Assembly: GCA_945917985.1 (NCBI GenBank)
Contig: CAMEIH010000016.1
Span: 1 to 52,383, forward strand
Direction: 5' to 3'
Length of the DNA: 52,383 nucleotides
Source of the DNA: an uncultured Clostridium sp.
GTDB lineage: Bacteria > Bacillota > Clostridia > Lachnospirales > Lachnospiraceae
Part shown: piece by piece, positions 8,932 to 19,000 of the stretch
Layout of the letters: every line of letters begins with the position of its first letter
How positions within the stretch are numbered: the first letter of the stretch is position 1
Made by a program: the position numbers and the translations under genes
The notes under the pieces: generated by a model
Seen by the model: the letters and a program-made list of their open reading frames with translations, nothing else
Databases searched by the model: none
What the model was told of the DNA's origin: nothing

Positions 8932-9110
8932 GCCAGAATCGCCGCACTGTCAGCAGATATCTTCTGGAAAACATTTCCCACAAGATCACTGATTTGTGTC
9001 TTAAAAATCAACACCAGACCAATCAATACCACAATAATCAGAATCATTTCCACAGTTCCCATTCCCCGATTGTTTCTCATTATTTTTGTTATTTTCTTCA
9101 TAAGTTTCAT
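8928..9110 (-). CDS. Flp1-type type IVb pilin
   Basis: A 60-residue major pilin candidate. The leader MKLMKKITKIMRNNRG ends in Gly, and the mature part starts MGTVE with Glu at +5, then a hydrophobic helix of about 20 residues and a short tail. Length and layout match Flp1-type pilins of Firmicutes. The prepilin peptidase in the same operon would process it. It is the smallest gene of the operon and likely the most abundant product. Confidence 0.9.
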   Translation of the reverse strand: MKLMKKITKIMRNNRGMGTVEMILIIVVLIGLVLIFKTQISDLVGNVFQKISADSAAILA

Positions 9111-9127
9111 CCTTCCTTATTATTTTA

Positions 9128-10357
9128 TTATGCCGCGAATCCGAAAAAAGCAGGCAGCAGTATCAGAAACATGACTACAACCAACATCAGCATCATAGGA
9201 AACAGCAGTTTTGTTCCTGCTTCCTCTCCTCTTTTTCTTGCCAGGTTTCTTCTCTCCTCCAATGCCGCATCAGCCTCTTCCGACAGCAACGACAGTATTT
9301 TCTCATTCCCCTGTCTCAAATGGGAAATCAGCAGAAAGGAAAGCTTCCTGTATTTCATTTCTCCGCATCGTTTTCCCCATTCCCGGTATACCTCACTCTC
9401 CGGCATCCCATTCAAAAAACCATAATTGCAGACAAGTATCTCTTCATATAAAATCTGTGTTTTTCCATTCCTTTTCTTTTGTGCCTGATACTCATTTCCT
9501 ATTCTCAAAAAAGCATTTTTTACATTGAGTCCTGCCCCTATGTAAAGCCTAAGCTTTGAAACAAATTCCGGATAGCATCTGTTTAGTTCCCTGCTACGTT
9601 TTTGCTCTCTGATTTCTCGATTTCTTTCCCGAAAAACAGGTACACATACCACACACAAAAAACTGATCAGCAGTGGTATATAGCTGTTATCTTTTATCTT
9701 CTCTTTCCAGATAACCGCTTCCTCTCCTATTTTTTCCGGAAGAACCATTTCGCTGCTTTCACGGTAGAGAAAATCATTTTCATACAGTTCCTCCTGCATA
9801 GCTGCAAGATACTGCTCCCTTGGTGTCAGAATTACGGGCAGGAGTTTCACTGTCATTTCCTTTTCCCATTTTTCATCCTCATAAGTGCCTGCCACCTTAA
9901 GAGTTATCATTTCTCCCTCTGTAGGCACATTTGCAGTATTCACTTTTCCGTCTGCTCTGATTCTGTCATGGTTACTGCTTTGCCAGGCAAGCGTGAACGG
10001 ATAACCCTCCACTTCTGTCACAAGGTTCAAATCCTTCTTTACTGCCATCAGACTTTCATTTTCTCCGGCAATAATCTGCGGCAGTTCCTTCAGCAATTGC
10101 TCCTTTAAAGCAAGTCGTTCCTCACTGTTAAAGATTCTCTCTCTTATTTCATAAGTGATCTCACCCTCCTTTGATTGCGTAATTCCCTTCAGAGTAATCG
10201 TATAATTTCCCTCTCCCCATTCGTTTCTGAGCAAATGGGTCCCCTCCACCAGTCTGCCTTTCCTTTGGCTGCCGAAATGGACACAGACTGAGGATACAAT
10301 CCCAATTAGAATTATCAAAAACAGATACCTGTTTTTTCTGTTTTTTTTCTGTATCAT
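9128..10357 (-). CDS. TadC-like type II secretion system F domain protein
   Basis: A 409-residue inner-membrane platform protein. It has a membrane helix at about 10-28, then an unusual extracytoplasmic region of about 170 residues, a second membrane segment near 225-240, a cytoplasmic helical T2SSF domain (VSKLRLYIGAGLNVKNA), and a final hydrophobic segment LMLVVVMFLILLPAFFGF. The extra N-terminal region is longer than in classical TadC. It would pair with the TadB-like protein and the CpaF ATPase. The start follows a weak site. Confidence 0.8.
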   Translation of the reverse strand: MIQKKNRKNRYLFLIILIGIVSSVCVHFGSQRKGRLVEGTHLLRNEWGEGNYTITLKGITQSKEGEITYEIRERIFNSEERLALKEQLLKELPQIIAGENESLMAVKKDLNLVTEVEGYPFTLAWQSSNHDRIRADGKVNTANVPTEGEMITLKVAGTYEDEKWEKEMTVKLLPVILTPREQYLAAMQEELYENDFLYRESSEMVLPEKIGEEAVIWKEKIKDNSYIPLLISFLCVVCVPVFRERNREIREQKRSRELNRCYPEFVSKLRLYIGAGLNVKNAFLRIGNEYQAQKKRNGKTQILYEEILVCNYGFLNGMPESEVYREWGKRCGEMKYRKLSFLLISHLRQGNEKILSLLSEEADAALEERRNLARKRGEEAGTKLLFPMMLMLVVVMFLILLPAFFGFAA

Positions 10358-10367
10358 TTTTTCTCCT

Positions 10368-11135
10368 TTATGTTTCTATCGCTGCTATCTTTATGCCCAT
10401 GATATAAGCACAAAAATAAATGATAAGGCATACCGTCATAATACTCACACCCTGAAAAGTATGATAAAATCTGTCAAAATATCCGGGAGAAGTAATACTG
10501 ATATAAAAGATCAGCAGAAAAGGCATAACGTTCATAATCTTCTGTTCCAGCTTTCTGGCGCTTAACAGAGTTTCTATTTCTTTTCTTGTCTCTGCTCTGT
10601 TTTCGATAGTTCTCGACGTTTTCTCCATGACAGCATCGATATTTCCGCTACTTTCTCTGGCAATATCAAAAACAGATGCAAACTCCTTGATCTCCTCAAT
10701 ATCACAGGATTCCCCCATCTTTTCCCACAGCTTTGATGCCTTTCTGTTATTGGAAAGTCCTGCTCTGATTTCCCGCAGCATGAGGCAAATACCACTGTCC
10801 TTTCCATATAAATTTTCCATATCCTCATAGCTGTTCAATAAAGCATTTTCCACAGAATATCCTGCTTTCTGTCCGGCTACGACAAGGAGGAGCATTTCCT
10901 TAAATTGTTGCCTGATCTCCTCTTTTTTTCTGTGAAGCAGATCTTTTCTTTCTATTCGATAAAAGCATAAACCCGGAAGAGAAAGGGGAATCAGCGCTAC
11001 ATAGCTTCGATAAAAGCAATAGTCTATCATAGATACTGCAAGAATGCTCTTTCCGATCAAAAATAACTCTTCCTTTGCAGAAATTCTGATAAAATGTCTA
11101 AATTGATATTCCTGCCGCCTTAAGTTTTTCCTCAT
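10368..11135 (-). CDS. TadB-like type II secretion system F domain protein
   Basis: A 255-residue membrane platform protein with two N-terminal hydrophobic stretches, a helical T2SSF domain (LLLVVAGQKAGYSVENALLNS, then FASVFDIARESSGNIDAVMEKT) and a C-terminal pair of membrane helices. The start lies inside the end of cpaF, with GGGAG 9 bases upstream, giving a 38-base overlap that suggests translational coupling. With the TadC-like protein it forms the membrane base of the pilus. Confidence 0.85.
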   Translation of the reverse strand: MRKNLRRQEYQFRHFIRISAKEELFLIGKSILAVSMIDYCFYRSYVALIPLSLPGLCFYRIERKDLLHRKKEEIRQQFKEMLLLVVAGQKAGYSVENALLNSYEDMENLYGKDSGICLMLREIRAGLSNNRKASKLWEKMGESCDIEEIKEFASVFDIARESSGNIDAVMEKTSRTIENRAETRKEIETLLSARKLEQKIMNVMPFLLIFYISITSPGYFDRFYHTFQGVSIMTVCLIIYFCAYIMGIKIAAIET

Positions 11136-12375
11136 ATTTCAGTTCTCCCATCTTTTTTAATTCTCCGGATACCCTTCCTCTTTTATCTACTCCCGTCTCA
11201 AAAAAGCGAAACAACGTCTGTATCTGTACTTCTTCACCTGCTACCGAGAGGGGCTCCGCTATTTCCAGCACTCTTCTGCTTCCGTCCCTAAGTCTTCCAA
11301 GATGGATCATTAAATCAAATCCGGATACGATCTGCTTTCTGATGGCATTTAGGGGAAGATCCATTCCCATTAGCACCATGGTTTCCAGACGGCTTACCAC
11401 ATCGCGCACACTGTTTGCATGTACCGTGGTCATCCCGTAATGCCCTACATTCACACTTTGGAGCATGTCCACCGCTTCTTTTCCACGAACCTCTCCCACA
11501 ATCAGGCGTGATGGTCTCATGCGAAGAGATGCTTTGATCAAATCACGTATGGTAATTTCACGGCATCCGTCCACGTTGGCATTGCGTGTTTCAAGTCTTA
11601 CCAGATTAGGCAGATTCTGAAGCTGAAGCTCCGCGGAGTCTTCGATGGTAATTACTCTCTCCGTCTCCGGAATAAATCCGGACAGCACATTTAAAAATGT
11701 AGTTTTGCCGCTTCCTGTTCCTCCGCTGACTAAAATGTTATATCCCGCCTGCACCATTTTTTTCAGAAACTCCGCCGCTTCCTGCGTAATAGAGTTCATG
11801 GAAACGAGCTGCTCCATGGTAATAGCTTCTCTTGGAAAACGTCTGATGGTAAGAATGGGCCCATTTAACGCTATGGGTGTAAGAACAGCGCTGACTCTCG
11901 ATCCATCTTTAAGCCTGGCATCCACAATCGGAGACGCTTCGTTGATTACTCTGTTACACCTTGAAACAATTTGTTGAATCACATGATTCAATTTTTCTTC
12001 AGACTCAAAAGAAACCGAAAGCTGACTGATTTTTCCTTCCTTTTCCACAAAAATTGGTGTTGTACCGTTTACCATAATTTCCGTAATTTCGGGATCATCG
12101 ATCAGATCCTGTAAAATTCCAAGCTCTCTGATCGTATGATAAATTTCCTTTCTTAACGTGGCCTTTGTGTCAAGTGTCAGATGTCTTGCTTTCCCTTCTT
12201 TTGAAATCTCCTCATCAATCAACTCTCTGACCTCTTCCTCGCTCATCTGTCTCGAAAGGTCCATTCGTCCTATAATACTCTCCTGCAAAAGTGCCATATT
12301 ATCTGCAGGCACTCTGCTCTGCCCCAAAGAGGTCAGGGAACACTTCTTTTTTGATATATCCTGCCAGGTCTCCAT
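11098..12375 (-). CDS. cpaF: CpaF/TadA-type secretion ATPase
   Basis: The motor ATPase that powers Flp pilus assembly. It has VSGGTGSGKTTF (Walker A), an acidic IEDSAEL box, LIVGEVRGKEA (Walker B) and TTVHANSV (His box), in the order of the VirB11/CpaF family. The ATG at 12375 has GAGGAA 7 bases upstream and overlaps cpaE by 77 bases. A second ATG at 12297, one base past the cpaE stop, would remove 26 residues but has a poor site. About 400-425 residues is usual. Confidence 0.93.
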   Translation of the reverse strand: METWQDISKKKCSLTSLGQSRVPADNMALLQESIIGRMDLSRQMSEEEVRELIDEEISKEGKARHLTLDTKATLRKEIYHTIRELGILQDLIDDPEITEIMVNGTTPIFVEKEGKISQLSVSFESEEKLNHVIQQIVSRCNRVINEASPIVDARLKDGSRVSAVLTPIALNGPILTIRRFPREAITMEQLVSMNSITQEAAEFLKKMVQAGYNILVSGGTGSGKTTFLNVLSGFIPETERVITIEDSAELQLQNLPNLVRLETRNANVDGCREITIRDLIKASLRMRPSRLIVGEVRGKEAVDMLQSVNVGHYGMTTVHANSVRDVVSRLETMVLMGMDLPLNAIRKQIVSGFDLMIHLGRLRDGSRRVLEIAEPLSVAGEEVQIQTLFRFFETGVDKRGRVSGELKKMGELKYEEKLKAAGISI

Positions 12376-13354
12376 ATGTCAGTTCCTCAAATTGTAACGG
12401 AAGCTTTCTGAACACAGGAAGTTCCCATTTTCTTGTTTTACTTGCAATGTCTCCATATTGCATGCTCTCCAATGCTTTTTCATACTGTTCAATTTTGGCT
12501 GCTGCAAGAGGATCCTCCCGAACAATGGTATAAATATGGTCACAGTTTTTTAAAACCTCCCAGAGATCCAAAAGACTGTCAGACAGATCCAGTATCAGAA
12601 ATTCATATTCCGTTACCTTTTCAATTTCCCTGAAAAGATCCACCCAGCCTGTTCCTCTGATGCCTCCCAGACTTTGATAGACATCTGCCGGCGGGATAAA
12701 ATCCAGCCCTCCCACTGTCTCAATCATGCTTTTCATCTGATAAAACAGCTTTTCCCTGGCACAGCTGAAATAATAGGCCAGATCTGAAATATCACTTTTA
12801 AATTCCCGGTTCAGCATTCTTCCAAGCCCCGAATAGGCTTCAAAATTTAAATAAAGGGTTTTGTAATGACGGGCAAGCATTTGCCCCAAAGTCAATGAAA
12901 ATGTGGTTTGAAGACACCTTCCTACAGGTGTATAGACTCCAATGATACTCATATTTCTGCTGCCGGTTCGAAGAATCGTTCCGACATCCTGTGCCTTTTG
13001 TGTGTAGTACTCCATCACCTCCCTTATAATATTTTCACCGGATTGGTATTTGTTAATGTGACACAGGGTTTTGTTTAAAATATTGCCGTTTTCACTGAGA
13101 ATGATGATATGCGGTATTTTCAATTTCTCAATCTTTTTTTGATATGCGTTTTCTGATATGAGCAGACACTCAATTTCTTCCTTTTCCGCATAAGGAAAAA
13201 ACTTGTCCTCTCTTGTAAAGACATGGACCTCAAACGGAATATCCTCTTTGTTGCTGATAAAGTCCATAAGACGATAGACATAGCTCTCCTCGCCATCAAA
13301 AATCGCAAGGATTCTCTTATCCAATAATTCCCCTTTCTGCTTTTGTGTTAACAT
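12299..13354 (-). CDS. CpaE/TadZ-like protein with degenerate P-loop
   Basis: The first gene of the pilus operon. The N-terminal 130 residues resemble the receiver-like domain of CpaE/TadZ, and the rest is a MinD/ParA-type fold (YLNFE, then FLILDLSDS in the place of the Walker B strand). The P-loop at about 141-152 reads TPVGRCLQTTFS, with Gln where the ATP-binding Lys should be. It may localise the machine at a pole without hydrolysing ATP. The ATG at 13354 has no clear ribosome site. A TTG at 13324 has AAAGGGG 5 bases upstream and may be the real start. Confidence 0.8.
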   Translation of the reverse strand: MLTQKQKGELLDKRILAIFDGEESYVYRLMDFISNKEDIPFEVHVFTREDKFFPYAEKEEIECLLISENAYQKKIEKLKIPHIIILSENGNILNKTLCHINKYQSGENIIREVMEYYTQKAQDVGTILRTGSRNMSIIGVYTPVGRCLQTTFSLTLGQMLARHYKTLYLNFEAYSGLGRMLNREFKSDISDLAYYFSCAREKLFYQMKSMIETVGGLDFIPPADVYQSLGGIRGTGWVDLFREIEKVTEYEFLILDLSDSLLDLWEVLKNCDHIYTIVREDPLAAAKIEQYEKALESMQYGDIASKTRKWELPVFRKLPLQFEELTYGDLAGYIKKEVFPDLFGAEQSACR

Positions 13355-13477
13355 GTCAAGCTGCGTATTTTAATAAGTTGTTTGAAAATCCGGAAAGAAA
13401 CTTTCCAATGACCTTCTAAATGAATGTAAACATTCTGATAAAGATAAATAAAAGACTGCCTTTCGTTTGTAATGTGA

Positions 13478-13506
13478 ATTATAGTTAAGATTTTCCTGTT
13501 TGTAAA
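13478..13506 (-). promoter_or_regulatory. Promoter of the Tad-like pilus operon
   Basis: On the minus strand TTTACA (13501-13506) is separated by 17 bases from TATAAT (13478-13483). The untranslated leader would be about 120-150 bases and holds a small hairpin, GGAAAG-ttt-CTTTCC (13392-13406). No other promoter is evident inside the ten tightly packed genes. Confidence 0.72.
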
Positions 13507-13631
13507 GTAGTTGATGGCAATTTTTTTAACTTTGGTACATTTCTACAAAATTCTTCTGTTTTCTCTTATTCCAAACTCTAAAAACCATTGCAAATACTGG
13601 CTTTATCCGCATTTTAAAAATTACCAAAAAA

Positions 13632-13904
13632 TCATAAAACCATATAGAAACCTATGCCGTAAAGCATAAAAATACCGGGTACTCCAAGAAATCCGGACAC
13701 ACAAAATGTAAGGAGATTATAACCCATATTAAGTCCCGGCATCCACCCGGCAAGAAAATAATTTCCAAAGTAGATCAGCATCATCCCCAGAATGCCCCTT
13801 AAAACAAAGTTGATGATCATCTCCACATGTTTTCTGAAAATTCCCAGCAAAAGTACCGCTGCAAGAGCTGCTGCTATCCACAAAATACCGCTGTATGTGC
13901 TCAT
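13632..13904 (-). CDS. bofA: BofA family protein (pro-sigma-K processing inhibitor)
   Basis: A 90-residue membrane protein of the BofA family, which in Bacillus holds the SpoIVFB protease inactive until the sigma-K checkpoint of sporulation. Three hydrophobic stretches are visible, and the C-terminus FLGVPGIFMLYGIGFYMVL is the family hallmark. The ATG at 13904 has AAGGA 9 bases upstream. A longer frame to 13994 lacks a site. It stands head to head with yaaL. In Bacillus the two genes lie in one direction. Confidence 0.87.
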   Translation of the reverse strand: MSTYSGILWIAAALAAVLLLGIFRKHVEMIINFVLRGILGMMLIYFGNYFLAGWMPGLNMGYNLLTFCVSGFLGVPGIFMLYGIGFYMVL

Positions 13905-14095
13905 TCGTCCACATCCTTTTCTTTTCAATCTAATATATGTCCACACTTGCAAAAAATTACCCTTTTCCCCCCTGCTTTGAATAAAGATTCTCATTTTTGC
14001 TTATACTTCGAATAAAAGGAAATAATTGGATAGTAAATGAATATGATGTAGAAAAACACTCCTGCATTACATAAAAGGAATGGAGGTAATCACTT

Positions 14096-14398
14096 ATGAA
14101 AATGTATTTTGGATTTTCATCGCATACAAACCGTACTCTCTCTGAAAAAGAAATTGAGAGAAATGCTCTTCTCTCTGACCTGGAGCAGACAAAAAAAGCC
14201 CTGGAAATAGCTTATGCGGGCTTTGACAATGTGACAGAACCTGATCTGATCGACTGTTATATTTATGAAGTGAATTCTGTGCTGAAACGCTATAAATTTT
14301 TAATGGAACAGGCAGCACACATTCTGGTGCTGCCTGAAGAAAACGAAAATGTTGCATCCCTAAACGCGGAAACCCCTGCTGCTTCCCTGATCGGCTAA
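14096..14398 (+). CDS. YaaL/DUF2508 family protein
   Basis: A 100-residue protein with a charged helical N-terminal half (LLSDLEQTKKALEIAYAGFDNVTEPDLIDCYIYE) that is characteristic of DUF2508 (Bacillus YaaL). Function is unknown, and it is usually a neighbour of recR and bofA. It has a very strong site, GGAGGT, 8 bases before the ATG. The 3' end overlaps the convergent fliS gene by 39 bases. A TGAATA-18-TATACT pair in the region before it could be a promoter, but the match is moderate. Confidence 0.78.
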   Translation: MKMYFGFSSHTNRTLSEKEIERNALLSDLEQTKKALEIAYAGFDNVTEPDLIDCYIYEVNSVLKRYKFLMEQAAHILVLPEENENVASLNAETPAASLIG

Positions 14399-14836
14399 GC
14401 TTTCATTCAGGTTGTTTCTGCCATAAGTAAGTCCCGCGTAGACGGTCTGCGTGTTTGCCATAACGGGTGATGATTCATCCTGCTTACTGACAGTTTCATA
14501 GGCAGCATGCAGTCTTGACATGATTTCTTCCACATGAGCAAGCTCCGTTCTGCTGTTTCTTAAATCCGCCCTTGTCAATTCTCTGTCAGAATAAACATAA
14601 AGCTGCATCAGATTTTCTGCAACAGGATATTCCAGATGAAGGGATGCCATAAGCTCATGCAGGCATCCTTTTGCATTTTTAATTCCCTTTCGAAAAGATT
14701 CCTGATCTCCGGCTTCATTCGCCTGCCTGGCCTCTTCAATATAGACAAGCATCATTTCATAGAGAATCACCACAAGACGCGTTTTGTTTGCCTGAGATAT
14801 TTTCAATGTAAACTGCTGTTTTAATTCACTGGTCAT
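14360..14836 (-). CDS. fliS: Flagellar export chaperone FliS
   Basis: A 158-residue, mostly helical chaperone that binds the C-terminus of flagellin in the cytoplasm and keeps it unfolded before export. The block LKISQANKTRLVVILYEMMLVYIEEA and the following EAGDQESFRKGIKNAKGCLHEL fit the FliS helix bundle. I chose the ATG at 14836, 8 bases after GAGGG. Upstream ATG and TTG codons have poor spacing. The C-terminal 40 residues are longer than in Bacillus FliS. It follows flagellin by 32 bases, its usual partner. Confidence 0.88.
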   Translation of the reverse strand: MTSELKQQFTLKISQANKTRLVVILYEMMLVYIEEARQANEAGDQESFRKGIKNAKGCLHELMASLHLEYPVAENLMQLYVYSDRELTRADLRNSRTELAHVEEIMSRLHAAYETVSKQDESSPVMANTQTVYAGLTYGRNNLNESLADQGSSRGFRV

Positions 14837-14868
14837 ACTCATTCCCTCTATTTCTTCCAAATCAAAGA

Positions 14869-16014
14869 TTACTGTAACAGCTGAAGTACCTGGGAAGGTC
14901 TTTCGTTTGCCTGGGCCAGCATGGAGGTACTAGCCTGGGAAAGAATCTGAAGGGTCGTATATTCTGTCATCTCTTCTGCCATATCTACATCCATGATACG
15001 GGAGTAAGCAGCTGTCATGTTCTCCGATGAAATGTCCAGACTGCTGATGGTGTGCTCCAGACGGTTCTGATAAGCACCGAGTCCGCTCCTTGCATTGGAA
15101 ATATACTTGATGGCATTATCCACCTGATCGATTGCCTTCTGTGCACCCTCCGCAGTGGTCAGATCCAGAGAGTCAATTCCCATATTTTCTGCATTGATTC
15201 TGGGAATACGGATGCCAAGCTGTTGTCCTTCATTGGCACCGATCTGCATATCCATGGCACCGAATCCAGTCAGATCCAGTGATAATGTTTTTGTAACCGG
15301 ATTTCCCGATGCATCTGTTGTGTTAATCGGGACTTTAGCAGTGATATCCTTCATCTTCAGTTTCAGTTCAAAGCCCTGATCTCCTGTAATTGTGACAATG
15401 CTTCCGTCCACCTGCGTGATCTTGGCATTGCTGCCGGAAGGACCGGAGAGCGTAATCTTGGAGTTATCCGTATCAAGATTACCCTCTGCGTCGAACTTTA
15501 CTTCAAGCTCACTGATCTCATATTTTCCCACCTTCACATCATCACTGTAATAGGCAACCTTGATATCCGCTTCTGATGTATAACCCTTTAAATCAAAGGA
15601 ACCATCCAAAATCTTCTGCCCATTGAATTCTGCCTCATTGGCTATTCTTTCAATTTCATCCTTGAGCTGCTGTGCTTCATCATCGATCAGTTTCCTGTCC
15701 TCATCTGTCAGTGTCCCCGTACTTGATTTTACGGAAAGCTCATTGATCCTCTGAAGCATATCATGAATCTCGGCCATGGTTCCGTCCGCAATCTCAATGA
15801 TGGATACGCCATCACTGGCATTGTTTGTGGCAACACTGAGCCCCTCAATCTGGGCATTCATTCTCTTGGACATGGCAAGCCCTGATGGGTTGTCTTTTGC
15901 GTTTACGATCTTGAGACCTGATGAAAGTCTTGCCAGCGACTCTGATAATTTATTGTCATTTTTTGTCAATGAATTGTTGGCGATCACTGCCGATGCATTA
16001 AAACTGATTCTCAT
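14869..16014 (-). CDS. hag: Flagellin
   Basis: The filament subunit, 381 residues. The N-terminal D0/D1 region (about 1-140: NNSLTKNDNKLSESLARLSSG, then AKDNPSGLAMSKRM) and the C-terminal D0 region (YSRIMDVDMAEEMTEYTTLQIL, then QASTSMLAQANE) are well conserved. The middle 200 residues form a variable surface domain. The stop of the upstream 1005-residue gene overlaps its ATG, and AAAGGA lies 11 bases before it. Secretion is through the flagellar export system, so no signal peptide is expected. Confidence 0.96.
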   Translation of the reverse strand: MRISFNASAVIANNSLTKNDNKLSESLARLSSGLKIVNAKDNPSGLAMSKRMNAQIEGLSVATNNASDGVSIIEIADGTMAEIHDMLQRINELSVKSSTGTLTDEDRKLIDDEAQQLKDEIERIANEAEFNGQKILDGSFDLKGYTSEADIKVAYYSDDVKVGKYEISELEVKFDAEGNLDTDNSKITLSGPSGSNAKITQVDGSIVTITGDQGFELKLKMKDITAKVPINTTDASGNPVTKTLSLDLTGFGAMDMQIGANEGQQLGIRIPRINAENMGIDSLDLTTAEGAQKAIDQVDNAIKYISNARSGLGAYQNRLEHTISSLDISSENMTAAYSRIMDVDMAEEMTEYTTLQILSQASTSMLAQANERPSQVLQLLQ

Positions 16015-19000
16015 AATTCCATACTTCCTTTCCTGCTGATTTCCCGGACAAAAACGATATAAGCCTTCGCCGCTCTGTATAGCGTATCCGCTGTCTGCCC
16101 TGATTTTCTTCCTTTTTCTGTTCTGAGCAAAAACTCTTTCTGTTCCTGATTTTCTCCTGTAATGAAACGGATATCTCCCATTTCCATATCTTCACTTGCA
16201 AGAAGTTCCTTTAAGCGGTCATCATTTTCCGAGAGAAGTCTGCTGCCCTGTTCTTTCCCACAACTGCTGTAGCCGGAAAGTCCTGTATCTGTCACAGTAA
16301 ATTCTGCCAGATTTACGCCGAGAACCTCCGTTTCAAGAGTAACGGATACTTTGCTCTCCTCTCCATCTTTATGTATCATTCGAAGAGTTACAGCTGTCAG
16401 CTCTCCTCCGATTTCCACGGGCATCACATAGTTTTCTTCTCTTGCCATGGATTTCATAAAGGAAATCTGCTTATGCAGTGCATTCAGGGCTTTCACATCA
16501 AGGGAATTGTTATCTTCCTCAAAAGCTTCCTTCGCAGTTGCACTTAACCACTCATCAGAAGCTTCTTCATAGGCTTCTTTTGCACTTTCACTGTCTGTCA
16601 GATTCTCGATAGAGAAAGACAGATCGTGATCAGTTTTTCCCGCTTCACTGCCTCTTTGCTTTTCCAAAACCTTCTTCAGCTTATCCACCATTTTCCCGGA
16701 GCCTTTCAGCATCTCACCTGCAGCCAGCAGATAATCGGCAGTCACTGGTTTCCCATAATCCATCAAGTGCCTAAGTACGGCTTCTTCACTGCCAGCAGCA
16801 CTTCGAATGCCTTCATACAGAGTATGATCATATTCCTTATCTGCCAGTTCCGTCTCCTCGTCCTTCAGCACTTCTTCCAGATCTTCCCTGGTTTTGATAA
16901 AGCCTTTCCTGATTTGCTCCGTCACGGATTGTGCATCACTTTTCTTTGCCTGAATACCTCCAAAGCTGTCATCCACACGGTAGTCCATATGCTTTTTCTT
17001 ACTGCTTCTCACAGCAGAGAGAAGATTCTCAAGAGTTTCTGATGCGCCGCTTCCTGCCACAGCACCGACAGCTGCATCATCCCCCTTTTCTATCTGGCGA
17101 AGAAGTCTGTAAATTCCTATAAAGGCACTTCTCTCTTCCTCCGTGATGTCTTTTTTCTTTTCCAGCTTATATAAAAATCTGCTGTAGGACTCCATATCCT
17201 GCTCTGTATGATCAAAATTCTGATCCAGATAGGCGGACAGGTCACTGAGTGACATGGCAAGCGGATTGACATCTTCTCTGATCATGGAAAGAACGGTTCC
17301 CGGCTTCATCCTTTCTATTACACCTGAAAGCAGTTCCTCCGACTTCCTGATGCGTTCAAAATTCTCTTCCGTCATCTCCATGCTGTTATAGCCCAGGATC
17401 CTCACCACTTTTTGATTTTCCGCAGTAAGCTCTTTTCTCATATCTGTGAGAATATCATCCACATTCCGGAAGGCTTTTTTGATAGAGTCTCCCATATCTC
17501 TGCGCGGTACTGTCATCAGTGCCTCATAGCTTTCTCCTGCCTGCTGATATTTTGCCTGCAGATTTTTTCCTTTTGCTTCTATTACGGGAAGTGTGTCTTC
17601 CCGGGTGATATCAGCCACCGTCTGAACCGGCACCGTCCTAATACTTTCCAGTGTATACAGTGTACGCTGATACAGGTTACCCTTCTCCTCTGCCTTCTCC
17701 GGCTCTGTTTCCTGCAAGAGCACGCTGTTGCCATCTCTCCTTGCCGCTTTCAGCTTCTCGATCAGCTCCTCCATAGGCGCTGTCTCAATGCTGTAACCGC
17801 TCTTTAAGAGTTTGAGATTCGCATTCACCGTCATGGAAAGCCTGACTTCCTCAAGCAATTCTCTCTTATGGATCAGGTCGGCTTCCTGAACTGTTAGGTC
17901 CTTCCCTGAAAAAATTCCGCCATCTTTCTTCTGTTCCTCATGGACTGCAAACAGGTTCTTAAGTTGAAAAGGCAGGTCCCTTGCCACAATCACGGTAACA
18001 TCCTGCTCCTGAAGTTCCTGCACCTTTTCTTCTATGGAAACCGCCTGTTTGATAAAACTTTCTTTTTTTGTAATATCTGCCTTTCCGGGTGTTATGCCAT
18101 CGGCAATGGCTGATGCTGCACAGGCTGCGAACTCTTTTTCCCCAATGGGGAAGGCAATTCCCTTTAACTGCTCCATTCTGAGAAAAGTGTCTTCCGTTAA
18201 GGGAATTCCTTTTTCAATCAGCCATTTGGCATCCAGGATAGTACTGTCCTCTATGGGATATCCGGCTTCCCCGATCACCTTTTCTATCTGAGGCATCAGC
18301 TGTTCATAATCAATCGTTTCCGGCTTTTTTGCATAATAACCGGAAACTGTTCCTGCTGCATAATACCCTTGCGCCTGGCGTCCTGGATCTTTCGCTCCTG
18401 CAAAACTGGCAAGATAAAGATGGTCTGCGGATGGTTCCATTTCATTTTCAATCATATATTTTAAACTGCCCTCGGAAAGCTCCGGTATTTCCGAAAGAGC
18501 TTTATAGGCATCGGTCACCGCTTTCACGTTTTCTTCCGTGAAAGGAATATCATTGCGCCGGAATTCCTTCTGCAGTTCATTGGCAAAAGTTTTACTTCCC
18601 GTAATACTCTCAAGCTTCTCTCCGCTTAAGGTATCCGTATATCCGATTACTTCCGTGCCGCCCTTTAAGAGAGCTGCCTTAATCTCATCGACAATGGTAA
18701 CAACCGTTTCAATATCTGTGCTTCCCGGATGAAAGCCGTCTTTCTGCAGATTGGCAAAATCTTCGTCCGACATAGAATTAGACATAACTGCCATATAGTT
18801 TCTGCGGGCAGTGATATCCTGTGATCCCGCTTCCTGCATAACCTCTTCTGCGGTCCGTCCGTGACCTGCGTAAGCGCTGTTATCCATAACTGTGCCAGAA
18901 ATGTCTAATGCAAAATTCTCTGTCCGTACTTTCCCTGTACTTTCAGATCCCTGATATATTGTTGTTTCCCTGCCTACATTTGAATGGGTGGAGACTTTAT

